Positions 1 through 7,006 of a stretch of 18,589 nucleotides of DNA are shown here, in pieces; the first letter of the stretch is position 1, and every line of letters begins with the position of its first letter. Source of the DNA: Bacteroidota bacterium (GTDB lineage Bacteria; Bacteroidota; Bacteroidia; Chitinophagales; Chitinophagaceae). The stretch covers positions 1 through 18,589 of the forward strand of contig JAFAGR010000079.1 in the NCBI GenBank assembly GCA_023422565.1, read 5' to 3'. The position numbers and the translations under genes were made by a program. Under the pieces are notes generated by a model. It searched no databases. It saw nothing but the letters and a program-made list of their open reading frames with translations, and was not told the DNA's origin.

Positions 1-1030
1 GATTTGATTTGATCTTAGCAGCGCGAAAAATTTCCAGCAATTGGTCCATTGGCTTTCCTTCCACAAAAGAAAAATCTTTTGATTTGAATGAGATAAGCAC
101 CTGGTTATTTTTATGGATGATCACCGGGGGGATATTCTTCGCAATCAACTTTGTGATCACCGTGCCCGGAAGTGAGGGATCAATAAAGCTTTTTACAAAA
201 AGCGGAATGCCCTTGTTCTGAAGCGGTTTGATCGTTTTCGGGTGAATTACCTGTGCGCCATAATACGCCATTTCTATCACCTCATTGTAGCTTAGTTCAG
301 GAATTTTAATTGCATCGGTGTAAATACGCGGATCCGCATTCATCACGGCCTCTACGTCTTTCCAGATCGTAACGCTTTCAGCCGGCAACAAGTTGGCGAA
401 CACTGCGGCCGTATAGTCGCTTCCTTCCCTGCCTAAGGTGGTGCTTTCGTTTTCGTCTGTAGCCCCGATATAGCCCTGCGTGATCACCACATCGTGCTTT
501 TCAAAAAGCGGTAAAATGTGTTGCTGAATTTTTGAACCCGTAAAATTCCAATCGATATTGGCATCGCGGAAATTATTATCGGTTCGAAGAATGTCGCGTA
601 CATCAACCCATGCGCAATTACATCCCTGCTCATTTAAATAGTCTGCAAGAATACTACTGCTCATCAATTCGCCTGTACACACTATCTGATCATAGTAATA
701 ATCAAAATGGCGAACCGGTTTATCGTGAAGCAACCATTCCGTTTCGGTAAAAAATGTTTTAACTCTGTCCTCAGCCTGCTGCCATCGCTGAGTAACCAGG
801 TATTTTATTAACTGAAGATGATTGTCTTTTATTTTTTCGAAAAGTTGCAGGGCAACATCCTTGTTTTCATGAAAAAATGATTGGGCCACAGATTCAAGCG
901 CATTCGTGGTTTTGCCCATTGCAGAAACCACCACCAGCAATTTTCCCTGGTGACTTTTTATGATTTCCGCGGTATTTTTCATTCGCTCCGCGCTATTAAT
1001 GCTTGCCCCACCGAATTTGAAAACTTTCAT
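1..1030 (-). CDS. lysC: Aspartate kinase, C-terminus cut by window edge
   Basis: Phosphorylates L-aspartate with ATP, the first step towards lysine, threonine and methionine. My translation of the minus strand starts MKVFKFGGAS, the nucleotide-binding start of the aspartokinase fold (KFGGxS). It contains TTLGREGSDYTAA around residue 200, then a WKDVEAVMNADPR segment and YYGAQVIHPKTIKP, all classic aspartokinase blocks. The reading frame stays open to base 1 and ends in the first part of the ACT regulatory region (LLEIFRAAKIKSN). About 343 residues are present, against roughly 420-450 expected for a monofunctional enzyme, so the effector-binding tail lies outside the window. An in-frame ATG two codons upstream (1034-1036) is an alternative start. 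It is divergent from fbp and has its own -7 box at 1078-1085. No homoserine dehydrogenase part can be judged from here. Confidence 0.93.
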   Translation of the reverse strand, partial: MKVFKFGGASINSAERMKNTAEIIKSHQGKLLVVVSAMGKTTNALESVAQSFFHENKDVALQLFEKIKDNHLQLIKYLVTQRWQQAEDRVKTFFTETEWLLHDKPVRHFDYYYDQIVCTGELMSSSILADYLNEQGCNCAWVDVRDILRTDNNFRDANIDWNFTGSKIQQHILPLFEKHDVVITQGYIGATDENESTTLGREGSDYTAAVFANLLPAESVTIWKDVEAVMNADPRIYTDAIKIPELSYNEVIEMAYYGAQVIHPKTIKPLQNKGIPLFVKSFIDPSLPGTVITKLIAKNIPPVIIHKNNQVLISFKSKDFSFVEGKPMDQLLEIFRAAKIKSN

Positions 1031-1065
1031 GTTCATTATTTGAGATTCCCAACGCCTAATCTTAA

Positions 1066-1073
1066 TACATTTG
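1066..1073 (+). promoter_or_regulatory. Bacteroidota-type -7 box for fbp
   Basis: TACATTTG matches the TAnnTTTG -7 consensus of Bacteroidota primary sigma factor promoters. It ends 41 bases before the fbp ATG. A TTTG lies at 1039-1042, 23 bases upstream, a little further than the usual -33 spacing. An AAAGGAAAG stretch at about 1100-1108 could act as a ribosome-binding site. Confidence 0.5.
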
Positions 1074-1077
1074 TGGG

Positions 1078-1085
1078 CAAATCTA
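1078..1085 (-). promoter_or_regulatory. Bacteroidota-type -7 box for aspartate kinase
   Basis: The minus strand reads TAGATTTG (TAnnTTTG consensus), about 48 bases before the aspartate kinase ATG. It lies only four bases from the oppositely directed box at 1066-1073, so the two divergent transcription starts probably overlap. No clear -33 TTTG was seen for this one. Confidence 0.45.
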
Positions 1086-1114
1086 AATCGTAAATAAATA
1101 AAGGAAAGAAATTT

Positions 1115-2125
1115 ATGGCTATCAACAGGGGCATTCAAACTCTCGATGAATTTACCATCCAGCAGATGCGTGATTTTCCAAAGGCAACGGGCGAATTGTC
1201 TGGCTTGTTGCGCGACATCGGCCTGGCGGCAAAACGGGTAAATGTGGAAGTGAATAAGGCAGGTTTGGTAGACATATTAGGAGATTTCGGGGCCACCAAC
1301 GTGCAAGGTGAGGAAGTGATGAAGCTGGATGTTTTTGCCAATAATCAGTTCATGGGCGTTTTGCAGCACGGCATCAGTTGCGCCGGTATCGGTAGCGAGG
1401 AACTTGATGATATTGTGATCTTTGATGATGAAATAAGTAACCAATCAAAATATGTATGCCTTTTTGATCCCCTGGATGGAAGCAGCAATATTGATGTGAA
1501 TGTTTCTATAGGCACAATTTTCAGTGTATTCCGCCGGGTGAGTGAGATCGGAAAACCCGCCACTAAAGAAGATTTTCTTCAACAGGGAAACAAGCAGGTT
1601 GCTGCCGGTTATGTTATTTATGGTTCTTCTACCATGCTTGTATATGCCACTAAACGCGGCGTTAACGGGTTCACTCTGGATCCTTCAATTGGTGAGTTCA
1701 CGCTCAGCCACCCGGATATAAAATGCCCTGATGCCGGAAAAATTTACTCGGTGAATCATGGTAACTTCTTCCAGTATGAAAAGCCTGTGCAGAATTACAT
1801 TGATGTTTGCCAGCGCAAGAACAAAACTAACGGTGGGCCATACACGCAACGGTACATCGGCAGTATGGTTTCCGATGTGCACCGCAACCTCATCAAAGGT
1901 GGAATATTCATGTACCCGGGTACTACAGACAAGCCAAACGGAAAGTTGCGTCTGCTTTATGAATGCAATCCATTCGCGTTTATTGTAGAGAAGGCCGGCG
2001 GAATGGCAACTAACGGGAAGATCCGAATCCTGGATATTCAGCCCACTGAAGTTCATCAAAGAACTCCTTTATTTATAGGGAGCAAGCTGATGATGGAGGA
2101 ACTGAATTCACACCTTGAAGCCTGA
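1115..2125 (+). CDS. fbp: Fructose-1,6-bisphosphatase class I
   Basis: Hydrolyses fructose-1,6-bisphosphate to fructose-6-phosphate in gluconeogenesis; a cytoplasmic, Mg2+-dependent enzyme. The 336-residue length is normal for class I FBPases. The metal-binding signature FDPLDGSSN is at about residues 117-125, preceded by an acidic SEELDD segment at about 94-99 that contributes metal ligands. The substrate-binding C-terminal part YPGTTDKPNGKLRLLYE followed by NPFAFIVEKAGG is also intact. The ATG at 1115 follows a purine-rich AAAGGAAAG stretch, supporting this start. It is followed after only five bases by the ABC ATPase gene, so the two are probably co-transcribed, although no functional link is evident. 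Divergent from aspartate kinase. Confidence 0.97.
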   Translation: MAINRGIQTLDEFTIQQMRDFPKATGELSGLLRDIGLAAKRVNVEVNKAGLVDILGDFGATNVQGEEVMKLDVFANNQFMGVLQHGISCAGIGSEELDDIVIFDDEISNQSKYVCLFDPLDGSSNIDVNVSIGTIFSVFRRVSEIGKPATKEDFLQQGNKQVAAGYVIYGSSTMLVYATKRGVNGFTLDPSIGEFTLSHPDIKCPDAGKIYSVNHGNFFQYEKPVQNYIDVCQRKNKTNGGPYTQRYIGSMVSDVHRNLIKGGIFMYPGTTDKPNGKLRLLYECNPFAFIVEKAGGMATNGKIRILDIQPTEVHQRTPLFIGSKLMMEELNSHLEA

Positions 2126-2130
2126 AAAAT

Positions 2131-2892
2131 ATGAAGCGGCCGATCATCAGCGTAAAAGATCTGAGTAAGACCTACGGCAACCTGAAAGCCGTCAAGTCGA
2201 TCTCGTTTGATGTATACGAAGGTGAAATTTTTGGTTTGCTGGGCCCAAATGGTGCAGGGAAATCGACCACCCTCGAAATAATTGAAACTCTTCGGCCGAA
2301 GACAGCGGGAACAGTAACAGTAGATGGGTATGATCTTGATAATAATCCAGGCGAGATAAAAAAGATCATCGGCGTTCAGTTGCAAACCTCGGGGTTTTAT
2401 CCGGGTCTTAACCTGACTGAGCTGCTGGAACTGTTCGCGGGCCTTTACAATAAAAAGATCGATCCTAAAGAGTACCTGGCAAAAGTTCATCTTGAGGATA
2501 AGGCGAAAACACTTTCCAAAGCTTTAAGCGGCGGTCAGAAGCAACGCTTTTCCATCGCCACCACGTTAATCCATAAACCAAGAATTGTTTTTCTTGATGA
2601 GCCCACTACCGGCCTCGACCCGCAGGCGCGGCGCAATTTGTGGGAGCTGATACGAGAGATAAGGAGTAACGGCACCACCGTAATAATCACCACGCATTAC
2701 ATGGATGAAGCCGAGCAGCTTTGCGACCGTATTGCAATACTTGATGAAGGAAGGATCATTAAACTGGATACGCCGGAAAATATGATCGATGAGCTTGTGG
2801 CCACCGGCTTTGAGCGGCCTAAGCAGGTGAAACATGCCAACCTGGAAGATGTTTTTATACATTTAACAGGTAAAGAAATCAGGGATGAATAA
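2131..2892 (+). CDS. ABC transporter ATP-binding protein (DrrA/CcmA-like), no permease beside it
   Basis: ATPase subunit of an ABC-2 type exporter, expected to sit on the cytoplasmic face of the inner membrane and to need a membrane permease partner. The 253 residues carry Walker A GPNGAGKST (38-46), the Q-loop region GVQLQTSG (81-88), signature LSGGQKQR (132-139), Walker B RIVFLDEP (151-158) and the H-loop His at about 189 (TTHYMDEAEQLCDR). The C-terminal ANLEDVFIHLTG ending is typical of the DrrA-like subfamily, so the protein is full length. Such genes are usually followed directly by an ABC-2 permease. Here the next gene is an unrelated FKBP isomerase. A nine-codon frame starts inside the end of this gene at 2885 and stops at 2914. 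The substrate cannot be told. Confidence 0.93.
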   Translation: MKRPIISVKDLSKTYGNLKAVKSISFDVYEGEIFGLLGPNGAGKSTTLEIIETLRPKTAGTVTVDGYDLDNNPGEIKKIIGVQLQTSGFYPGLNLTELLELFAGLYNKKIDPKEYLAKVHLEDKAKTLSKALSGGQKQRFSIATTLIHKPRIVFLDEPTTGLDPQARRNLWELIREIRSNGTTVIITTHYMDEAEQLCDRIAILDEGRIIKLDTPENMIDELVATGFERPKQVKHANLEDVFIHLTGKEIRDE

Positions 2893-2932
2893 ATCTGCTT
2901 TTATTTGCAACTGAAAAAATCAAACTAAATAC

Positions 2933-3622
2933 ATGAAGAAATTATTCACCGCCGCATTTGCCACATTTGCATTTGCAGGTGTAAATGCCCAGGCGCCGGC
3001 TAAACCTTTAATGAAGAACGCAACCGACAGTTTCAGCTATGCATTGGGGCTTAATGTGGCAAACAGCCTCAAAGACCAGGGCGTTACGGATATTAATACC
3101 GAAATGTTGAAACAGGCTTTCAATGATGTATTGAAAACAAATACTCCCGGCCTTACGCAGGAGGTGGCTATACATATCCTGCAGAGTGAGATGCAAAAGA
3201 TGGGAGAAAAAAAATTAACTGCTGAAAAAGCGAAGGGTCAGGCTTTTCTTGAACAAAATAAAAAGAAGAAAGGCGTAACTGTTTTACCCAATGGTTTGCA
3301 GTATGAAGTATTAACTGCCGGCGATCCGTCTGCATTAAAACCCAAGCCGGTAGATACTGTTCGGGTGGATTATGTGGGCACCACTATTGATGGAACTGAA
3401 TTCGATTCTTCCATTAAGCGCGGTGAACCTACGGAGTTCCCATTGAATGGCGTGATCAGGGGATGGACTGAAATTTTGCAGTTGATGCCTAAGGGATCAA
3501 AATGGAAAGTATACATACCGAGTGACCTGGCATATGGAGACCGGGGCGCGGGTGCGCAAATTCCCGGCGGAGCCGTATTGATTTTTGAGATCACGCTGCA
3601 TGATATTAAACCGGCGCAATAA
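2933..3622 (+). CDS. Secreted FKBP-type peptidyl-prolyl cis-trans isomerase
   Basis: Catalyses proline isomerisation during folding of exported proteins. The first 20 or so residues (MKKLFTAAFATFAFAGVNAQ) form a signal peptide with cleavage likely after NAQ, so it should act in the periplasm. Residues of about 28-110 form a helical FKBP_N-like dimerisation segment (SYALGLNVANSLKDQG). The C-terminal FKBP domain starts near VDTVRVDYVGTTIDG. Expected active-site residues are visible: Tyr in VDYVG, Asp in EFDSS, Trp in VIRGWTE, Tyr in LAYGDRGAG and Phe in LIFEITL. At 229 residues it resembles Mip/FkpA/FklB proteins. It follows the ABC ATPase after 40 bases and may be co-transcribed; no strict TAnnTTTG box was found in the gap. 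Confidence 0.93.
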   Translation: MKKLFTAAFATFAFAGVNAQAPAKPLMKNATDSFSYALGLNVANSLKDQGVTDINTEMLKQAFNDVLKTNTPGLTQEVAIHILQSEMQKMGEKKLTAEKAKGQAFLEQNKKKKGVTVLPNGLQYEVLTAGDPSALKPKPVDTVRVDYVGTTIDGTEFDSSIKRGEPTEFPLNGVIRGWTEILQLMPKGSKWKVYIPSDLAYGDRGAGAQIPGGAVLIFEITLHDIKPAQ

Positions 3623-3743
3623 TGCAGTATTTTAAATCATTGTTGTCCGGAAAAAGCTTTTTGAAATCCTCTCAAACGATCTGCTGCACTAGAGTAGGAA
3701 GGAATTTCTAGCCAATGGGGCTTGCGCTGAGATCGAAGTAAAG

Positions 3744-3838
3744 TTTCACACAAAGGAATACCTAAGAATACATAAGGCACGAAGAAAACCACTGAATTTT
3801 GCGATCTTATGTATTTCTTAGTGGGCTTCGTGTGAAAT
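3744..3838. repeat. Long imperfect inverted repeat (REP/MITE-like hairpin)
   Basis: The left arm (from 3744) begins TTTCACACAAAGG and continues CTAAGAATACATAAG. The reverse complement of the right arm (ending 3838) begins TTTCACACGAAGCC and continues CTAAGAAATACATAAG. The arms match over about 35 bases with a few mismatches and gaps, leaving a loop of about 15-20 bases. No protein is encoded. The flanking stretch 3623-4025 contains no convincing gene. This could be a miniature mobile element, a REP-type repeat or a transcript-end hairpin after the FKBP gene. Confidence 0.7.
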
Positions 3839-3891
3839 TCTCAGACCGTTGTATTTAGTAAGCAGTAGCAAATAAAGGTCGCCGTCCATTT

Positions 3892-3899
3892 TATATTTG
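3892..3899 (+). promoter_or_regulatory. Possible -7 box upstream of the NUDIX gene
   Basis: TATATTTG matches TAnnTTTG. It lies 127 bases before the NUDIX start, between the hairpin repeat and the gene. A second match lies downstream at 3936-3943, and which one is used cannot be decided. Confidence 0.3.
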
Positions 3900-3935
3900 G
3901 AGAAATTTTCCCCGGACACTAATGATTTTAAATTT

Positions 3936-3943
3936 TAGATTTG
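3936..3943 (+). promoter_or_regulatory. Possible -7 box for the NUDIX gene
   Basis: TAGATTTG matches TAnnTTTG and is the nearer of two such boxes to the NUDIX gene, giving a leader of about 75 bases. No TTTG at the proper -33 distance was found. Confidence 0.4.
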
Positions 3944-3989
3944 AAATTGATGTTGGATTGAACATTGCCCGGTTGGTGATAATTCCCCT

Positions 3990-4025
3990 GCCAGAACTCA
4001 TCGCCCATCACTCATAACTCACCGC
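3990..4025. repeat. Dispersed ACTCATAACTC spacer repeat, copy a
   Basis: This short stretch contains ACTCATCGCCCATCACTCAT followed by AACTCACC, and runs straight up to the NUDIX start codon. It matches the reverse complement of the GAGTTATGGGTTATGAG motif at 11413-11446 and the ACTCATAACTCAAAACC motif at 6923-6942. Because it fills the place of a ribosome-binding site, the NUDIX gene has no recognisable one. Confidence 0.55.
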
Positions 4026-4565
4026 GTGAAATCAAAAATTCTATCTTCCAAATACCTGAGCGATCACCCTTACTTCCGTGCCCGCATGGATAGTTATCAA
4101 ACGGGAACGGGAAAGATCGTTGATCCTTATTTTGTGGTTGAATTACCTCCAAGCGTAGTGGTGATGGGCATTACGAAGGATAAGGAAGTATTGGTAGTGA
4201 AGCAGTATCGTCACCCTGTTGGTGAGGAACTTATTGAGTTGCCGGGAGGTTTTATTGATGAAAACGAGAGCCCGCAACTTGCGGCTGAGAGAGAGATGCT
4301 TGAAGAAACCGGCTATAAGTTCTTACACTTCCATTACCTCGGAATGTCGGCTGCAAACCCGGGTGTACTTAATAATTTTTCCCATTTTTTTTTAGCTACC
4401 GGTGGAGTAAAAATTTCGGAACAGTCTCTTGATAATAATGAGGAGATCGAAGTGATGAAAATGCCGCTTGAAGAAGTGAAGATAAAATTGTTACACGGCG
4501 AATTTCGCCAGAGTTTGCACGCGCTTTGCCTCTTCTACGGGTTCAACCACCTTGAGGGTCGGTAA
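4026..4565 (+). CDS. NUDIX hydrolase, ADP-ribose pyrophosphatase-like
   Basis: Hydrolyses a nucleoside diphosphate linked to another moiety; the closest family by appearance is ADP-ribose/ADP-sugar pyrophosphatase, but the exact substrate is not shown by the sequence. The complete Nudix box GX5EX7REUXEEXGU lies at residues 75-97 (G-FIDEN-E-SPQLAAE-REMLEETGY). The preceding VVVKQYRHPVGEELIELPGG stretch is typical of the ADP-ribose branch. The start is GTG at 4026; an internal ATG at 4086 would remove the conserved N-terminal strand, so GTG is preferred. Length 179 aa is normal. A run of nine T at 4385-4393 lies inside the gene (codons for His-Phe-Phe-Leu). It converges with folC with only two bases between the stop codons. 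Confidence 0.9.
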   Translation: MKSKILSSKYLSDHPYFRARMDSYQTGTGKIVDPYFVVELPPSVVVMGITKDKEVLVVKQYRHPVGEELIELPGGFIDENESPQLAAEREMLEETGYKFLHFHYLGMSAANPGVLNNFSHFFLATGGVKISEQSLDNNEEIEVMKMPLEEVKIKLLHGEFRQSLHALCLFYGFNHLEGR

Positions 4566-4567
4566 GC

Positions 4568-5872
4568 TTAATTCGTTGTTTCAAGTTCGGAGATCACAAA
4601 AAAACTTCCACAACAAATAATAGCATCCTCATCGCCTGCATCACGTAAGGCTGCGGTAAGCGCATCGTTTATATTTCTATAACCTTCTCCCTCAAGGCCG
4701 AAATCCCCTGCAATTGATACGAGTTCATCAACCGGAAGTGCGCGCGGAATTTGCGCCTGAGTAAAATAATAGAGGGCATGCTTAGGGAGAATTGCCAGGA
4801 TTGATTTGATATCCTTATCGTTTACGAAACCGAGAATGAAATGCCATCCATTGTCAGGGAATTGAAGTTCTACCTGGCTTAGAAGGGAAGCAAAGCCATC
4901 GCGATTGTGTGCTACATCCAAAATGACTTTTGGTTTTTGCCGGATGACTTCCCACCGCCCCCGCAGGCCTGTATTCAGCCCTACTTTGGAAATCCCTTCG
5001 TGGAGTGCACTTTCAGGAATATTCCAGTCATGTTTTCTCAACATTTTTACTGCAGAGAGCACCGTGGCTGCGTTTTTTGCCTGGTATAATCCGCGAAGAT
5101 CTAACCGAAGCTTTTCCACAATCCCTGATGAACTGTCTTTTAGATTAACAAGCAGGAAACCGCCTTCAGGCGAAATGTATTCTGCAAGATATTGCTCTGT
5201 GGCAAGTATCATCTCAGATTGTGTGCTGTTTGTTTTCTCAATAAAAACGGGCAACGTTTCATCGGTCACTTCCCCGATCACCACAGGCACTCCTTTTTTT
5301 ATGATGCCGGCTTTTTCTCCGGCGATCTCGCCCAATGTTTTGCCAAGAAGGTCGGTATGATCAAGGCCAATATTAGTGATCACTGAAAGAACCGGGTTCA
5401 CAATGTTCGTACTGTCTAGCCGCCCACCCAGTCCTGTTTCAATAACGGCAACGGCTACCTGCTTTTCAGCAAAATAGTCCAACGCCATAGCCACAGTAAG
5501 TTCAAAGAATGAAGGACTGATCTCGTCAATTTTGGGCTTCACTTTTTCAACAAATCGGATCACATAATCCTGGTCGATCATCTCGCCATTTATACGTATT
5601 CGTTCGCCAAAGTCTTTTATATGCGGAGAGGTATAGAGCCCCGTTTTATAACCAGATTCCTGTAAGATAGAAGCCAGCATATGGGCTGTGCTTCCCTTAC
5701 CGTTTGTGCCGGCTATGTGGATGCATTTTATTTTTTCCTGCGGATCTCCAAGAAAGGTGCAAAGAGCAACAGTGTTGGCTATATCTTTTTTATACGCTGC
5801 TGCGCCAACCCTGCTGTACATCGGAAGTTGCGAGTAAAGAAATGATATGGTTTCTTCGTACGTCAATTTCAA
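4568..5872 (-). CDS. folC: Folylpolyglutamate synthase / dihydrofolate synthase
   Basis: Adds glutamate to dihydropteroate and folates with ATP, in the cytoplasm. The P-loop GTNGKGST, TSPHIKDFGERIRING, and the ETGLGGRLDSTN and ITNIGLDHTDLLG blocks identify FolC; later come LDVAHNRDG and a C-terminal GSFFVISELE end. The longest open frame begins at ATG 5920 (450 aa), but I place the start at TTG 5872 (434 aa). Family members begin close to the LTYEETISFLYSQLP segment, and a TAAATTTG -7 box (5887-5894) lies inside the extra N-terminal part, so a transcript from it could not include the ATG. A second TTG at 5866 is possible, and ATG 5920 remains possible if transcription comes from upstream. It lies about 100 bases downstream of the TonB-like gene. 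Confidence 0.93.
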   Translation of the reverse strand: MKLTYEETISFLYSQLPMYSRVGAAAYKKDIANTVALCTFLGDPQEKIKCIHIAGTNGKGSTAHMLASILQESGYKTGLYTSPHIKDFGERIRINGEMIDQDYVIRFVEKVKPKIDEISPSFFELTVAMALDYFAEKQVAVAVIETGLGGRLDSTNIVNPVLSVITNIGLDHTDLLGKTLGEIAGEKAGIIKKGVPVVIGEVTDETLPVFIEKTNSTQSEMILATEQYLAEYISPEGGFLLVNLKDSSSGIVEKLRLDLRGLYQAKNAATVLSAVKMLRKHDWNIPESALHEGISKVGLNTGLRGRWEVIRQKPKVILDVAHNRDGFASLLSQVELQFPDNGWHFILGFVNDKDIKSILAILPKHALYYFTQAQIPRALPVDELVSIAGDFGLEGEGYRNINDALTAALRDAGDEDAIICCGSFFVISELETTN

Positions 5873-5886
5873 TAGTTGTGGGGCCA

Positions 5887-5894
5887 CAAATTTA
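5887..5894 (-). promoter_or_regulatory. -7 box in front of folC
   Basis: The minus strand reads TAAATTTG, matching TAnnTTTG. It would start transcription near 5880, giving a very short leader to the TTG codons at 5872 or 5866. No convincing -33 element was seen. AT-rich coding sequence can match by chance, so support is moderate. Confidence 0.4.
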
Positions 5895-5970
5895 TGCTTC
5901 ACATATGTTTCAACATACATGCCGATTATTTTGTTTGCCCGAATGAAAGGAACATGGAGAAGGTCTGCGA

Positions 5971-6798
5971 TCAGTTCACATTGAAATTGAACTGCACGGT
6001 TACATTTGATTCTGTTGAAGCCTTATCGAACTGGATATTTTGAAGGTAGTTTGTTATTGCCTGTGCATAGGATTGGTTCCTGCTGGTAGAGCCTACATCG
6101 AAGCCTACGAACCTTCCACGCCCTTCGGGCGAAACTTTTATAATTGCATAGATCGTTGCCTTTGGCAGATCACCGGAGAAGGAATAATAACGAATGATCT
6201 TCCTGTTGCCGCGGATGATTTTTGGTCCGCCAAGCTTTCCGCCCGGAGTAGTACCATAGGAATCTTTGTCGCCATCAGGAGACCCTGCATCACCTTTTGC
6301 TCCGGGTGTGTTGCCCTGGTAGCGGTAACCGTTATCTTCTGTAGGATTATTTCCCTTGCCATCGCCGGGGCCCGGGTAAGTAACTTTTGGTTTCGCCGGT
6401 GTGGTCACTTTTGGTGAATTTACATTGCTTTCCACTTTTGATTTGGAAGGCTTCTCCGGTTTGGTAACGGGGGCCGCATCCTCATCAGCAAAATCATCAG
6501 GGATAACTTTTTCTGCAGCGATACTTTTCGTAGCCTCCTGCTTACGGCCGACTTCGGTTTCCGGTGAGGGTCCGCGCTGACCCTTTACCAGGGGCTGTTC
6601 CTCTCCCCATCCATCCGCATCATTACCGAGATTTATTTCGATGAGATCTGCAATCAGAGGGGCGGTTGGCGGTTCATTTTTCCAACGAATGAAAAAGAAC
6701 AGCAAGAGCAGGAGTGCGCAAATAGCTGCTGTATATATAAATGCTTTCCGGTTTTTTTCCGCTTCAAAACTCGTCATAGTTCCACTTCTTGTGTGCAT
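5971..6798 (-). CDS. TonB-like energy-transducer family protein
   Basis: Likely an inner-membrane anchored periplasmic protein of the TonB/TolA type, of unproven function. It has a short cytoplasmic N-terminus, one membrane helix (IYTAAICALLLLLFFFIRW, near residues 18-36), a long low-complexity linker rich in Pro, Gly, Lys and Asp (about 40-200), and a compact C-terminal domain. That domain (YYSFSGDLPKATIYAIIKVSPEGR, then a segment ending QFNFNV) resembles the TonB C-terminal fold without being a textbook match. From family knowledge, such proteins in Bacteroidota often follow exbB and exbD and precede folC. Here folC follows, but no exbBD is upstream. The start at 6798 is the longest; ATG 6777 (MTSFEAEKN) is equally plausible. 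Confidence 0.65.
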   Translation of the reverse strand: MHTRSGTMTSFEAEKNRKAFIYTAAICALLLLLFFFIRWKNEPPTAPLIADLIEINLGNDADGWGEEQPLVKGQRGPSPETEVGRKQEATKSIAAEKVIPDDFADEDAAPVTKPEKPSKSKVESNVNSPKVTTPAKPKVTYPGPGDGKGNNPTEDNGYRYQGNTPGAKGDAGSPDGDKDSYGTTPGGKLGGPKIIRGNRKIIRYYSFSGDLPKATIYAIIKVSPEGRGRFVGFDVGSTSRNQSYAQAITNYLQNIQFDKASTESNVTVQFNFNVN

Positions 6799-6918
6799 AA
6801 AGTTAATTCTTTAGAGGTTTATTAGAGTTCAGATTGCAGAAATGGAATAAGTGAAGGAAAATTTTAACAAAGCGGCAAATAATAAAAAAGGAAAAATCTC
6901 CTGATCGCTAATCCCATT

Positions 6919-7006
6919 TCCTAAAACTCATAACTCAAAACCCAAATGCCGACGCTTCGGTCGGCATCGAGACCGCTTCGCGCGTCTCGAACTCACAACC
7001 CATTCG
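6919..7006. repeat. Dispersed ACTCATAACTC spacer repeat, copy b, with embedded hairpins
   Basis: ACTCATAACTCAAAACCCAAA at 6925-6945 matches copies a and c of the window; ACTCACAACCC at 6991-7001 repeats the theme. Between them sit two GC-rich hairpins (6946-6990). The unit begins right after the yggS stop codon. The rest of the 6799-7006 gap is AT-rich without a gene; no strict TAnnTTTG box for the TonB-like gene was found in it. Confidence 0.6.
6946..6990. repeat. Two tandem perfect hairpins downstream of yggS
   Basis: First stem ATGCCGAC (6946-6953) pairs with GTCGGCAT (6960-6967) around the loop GCTTCG. Second stem TCGAGAC (6967-6973) pairs with GTCTCGA (6984-6990) around a ten-base loop. 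Both loops contain CTTCG. On the minus strand they follow the yggS stop and are trailed by T-rich sequence, so transcript termination or 3'-end protection is possible, although no clean U-tract follows. Confidence 0.6.

Noticed and set aside
1685..2059. 124-codon frame on the minus strand inside fbp
   Set aside because: Lies fully antisense to a confidently identified FBPase and shows no recognisable motif.
2056..2490. 144-codon minus-strand frame across the fbp end and the ABC ATPase start
   Set aside because: Covers conserved coding sequence of both genes in antisense, including Walker A; composition looks like a shadow frame.
3651..3662. AAAAAGCTTTTT palindrome as a terminator for the FKBP gene
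   Set aside because: No room for a loop and no GC stem, so it cannot form a normal rho-independent terminator.
4905..5360. 151-codon plus-strand frame inside folC
   Set aside because: Antisense to conserved folC blocks; Ser/Thr/Pro-rich translation typical of shadow frames.
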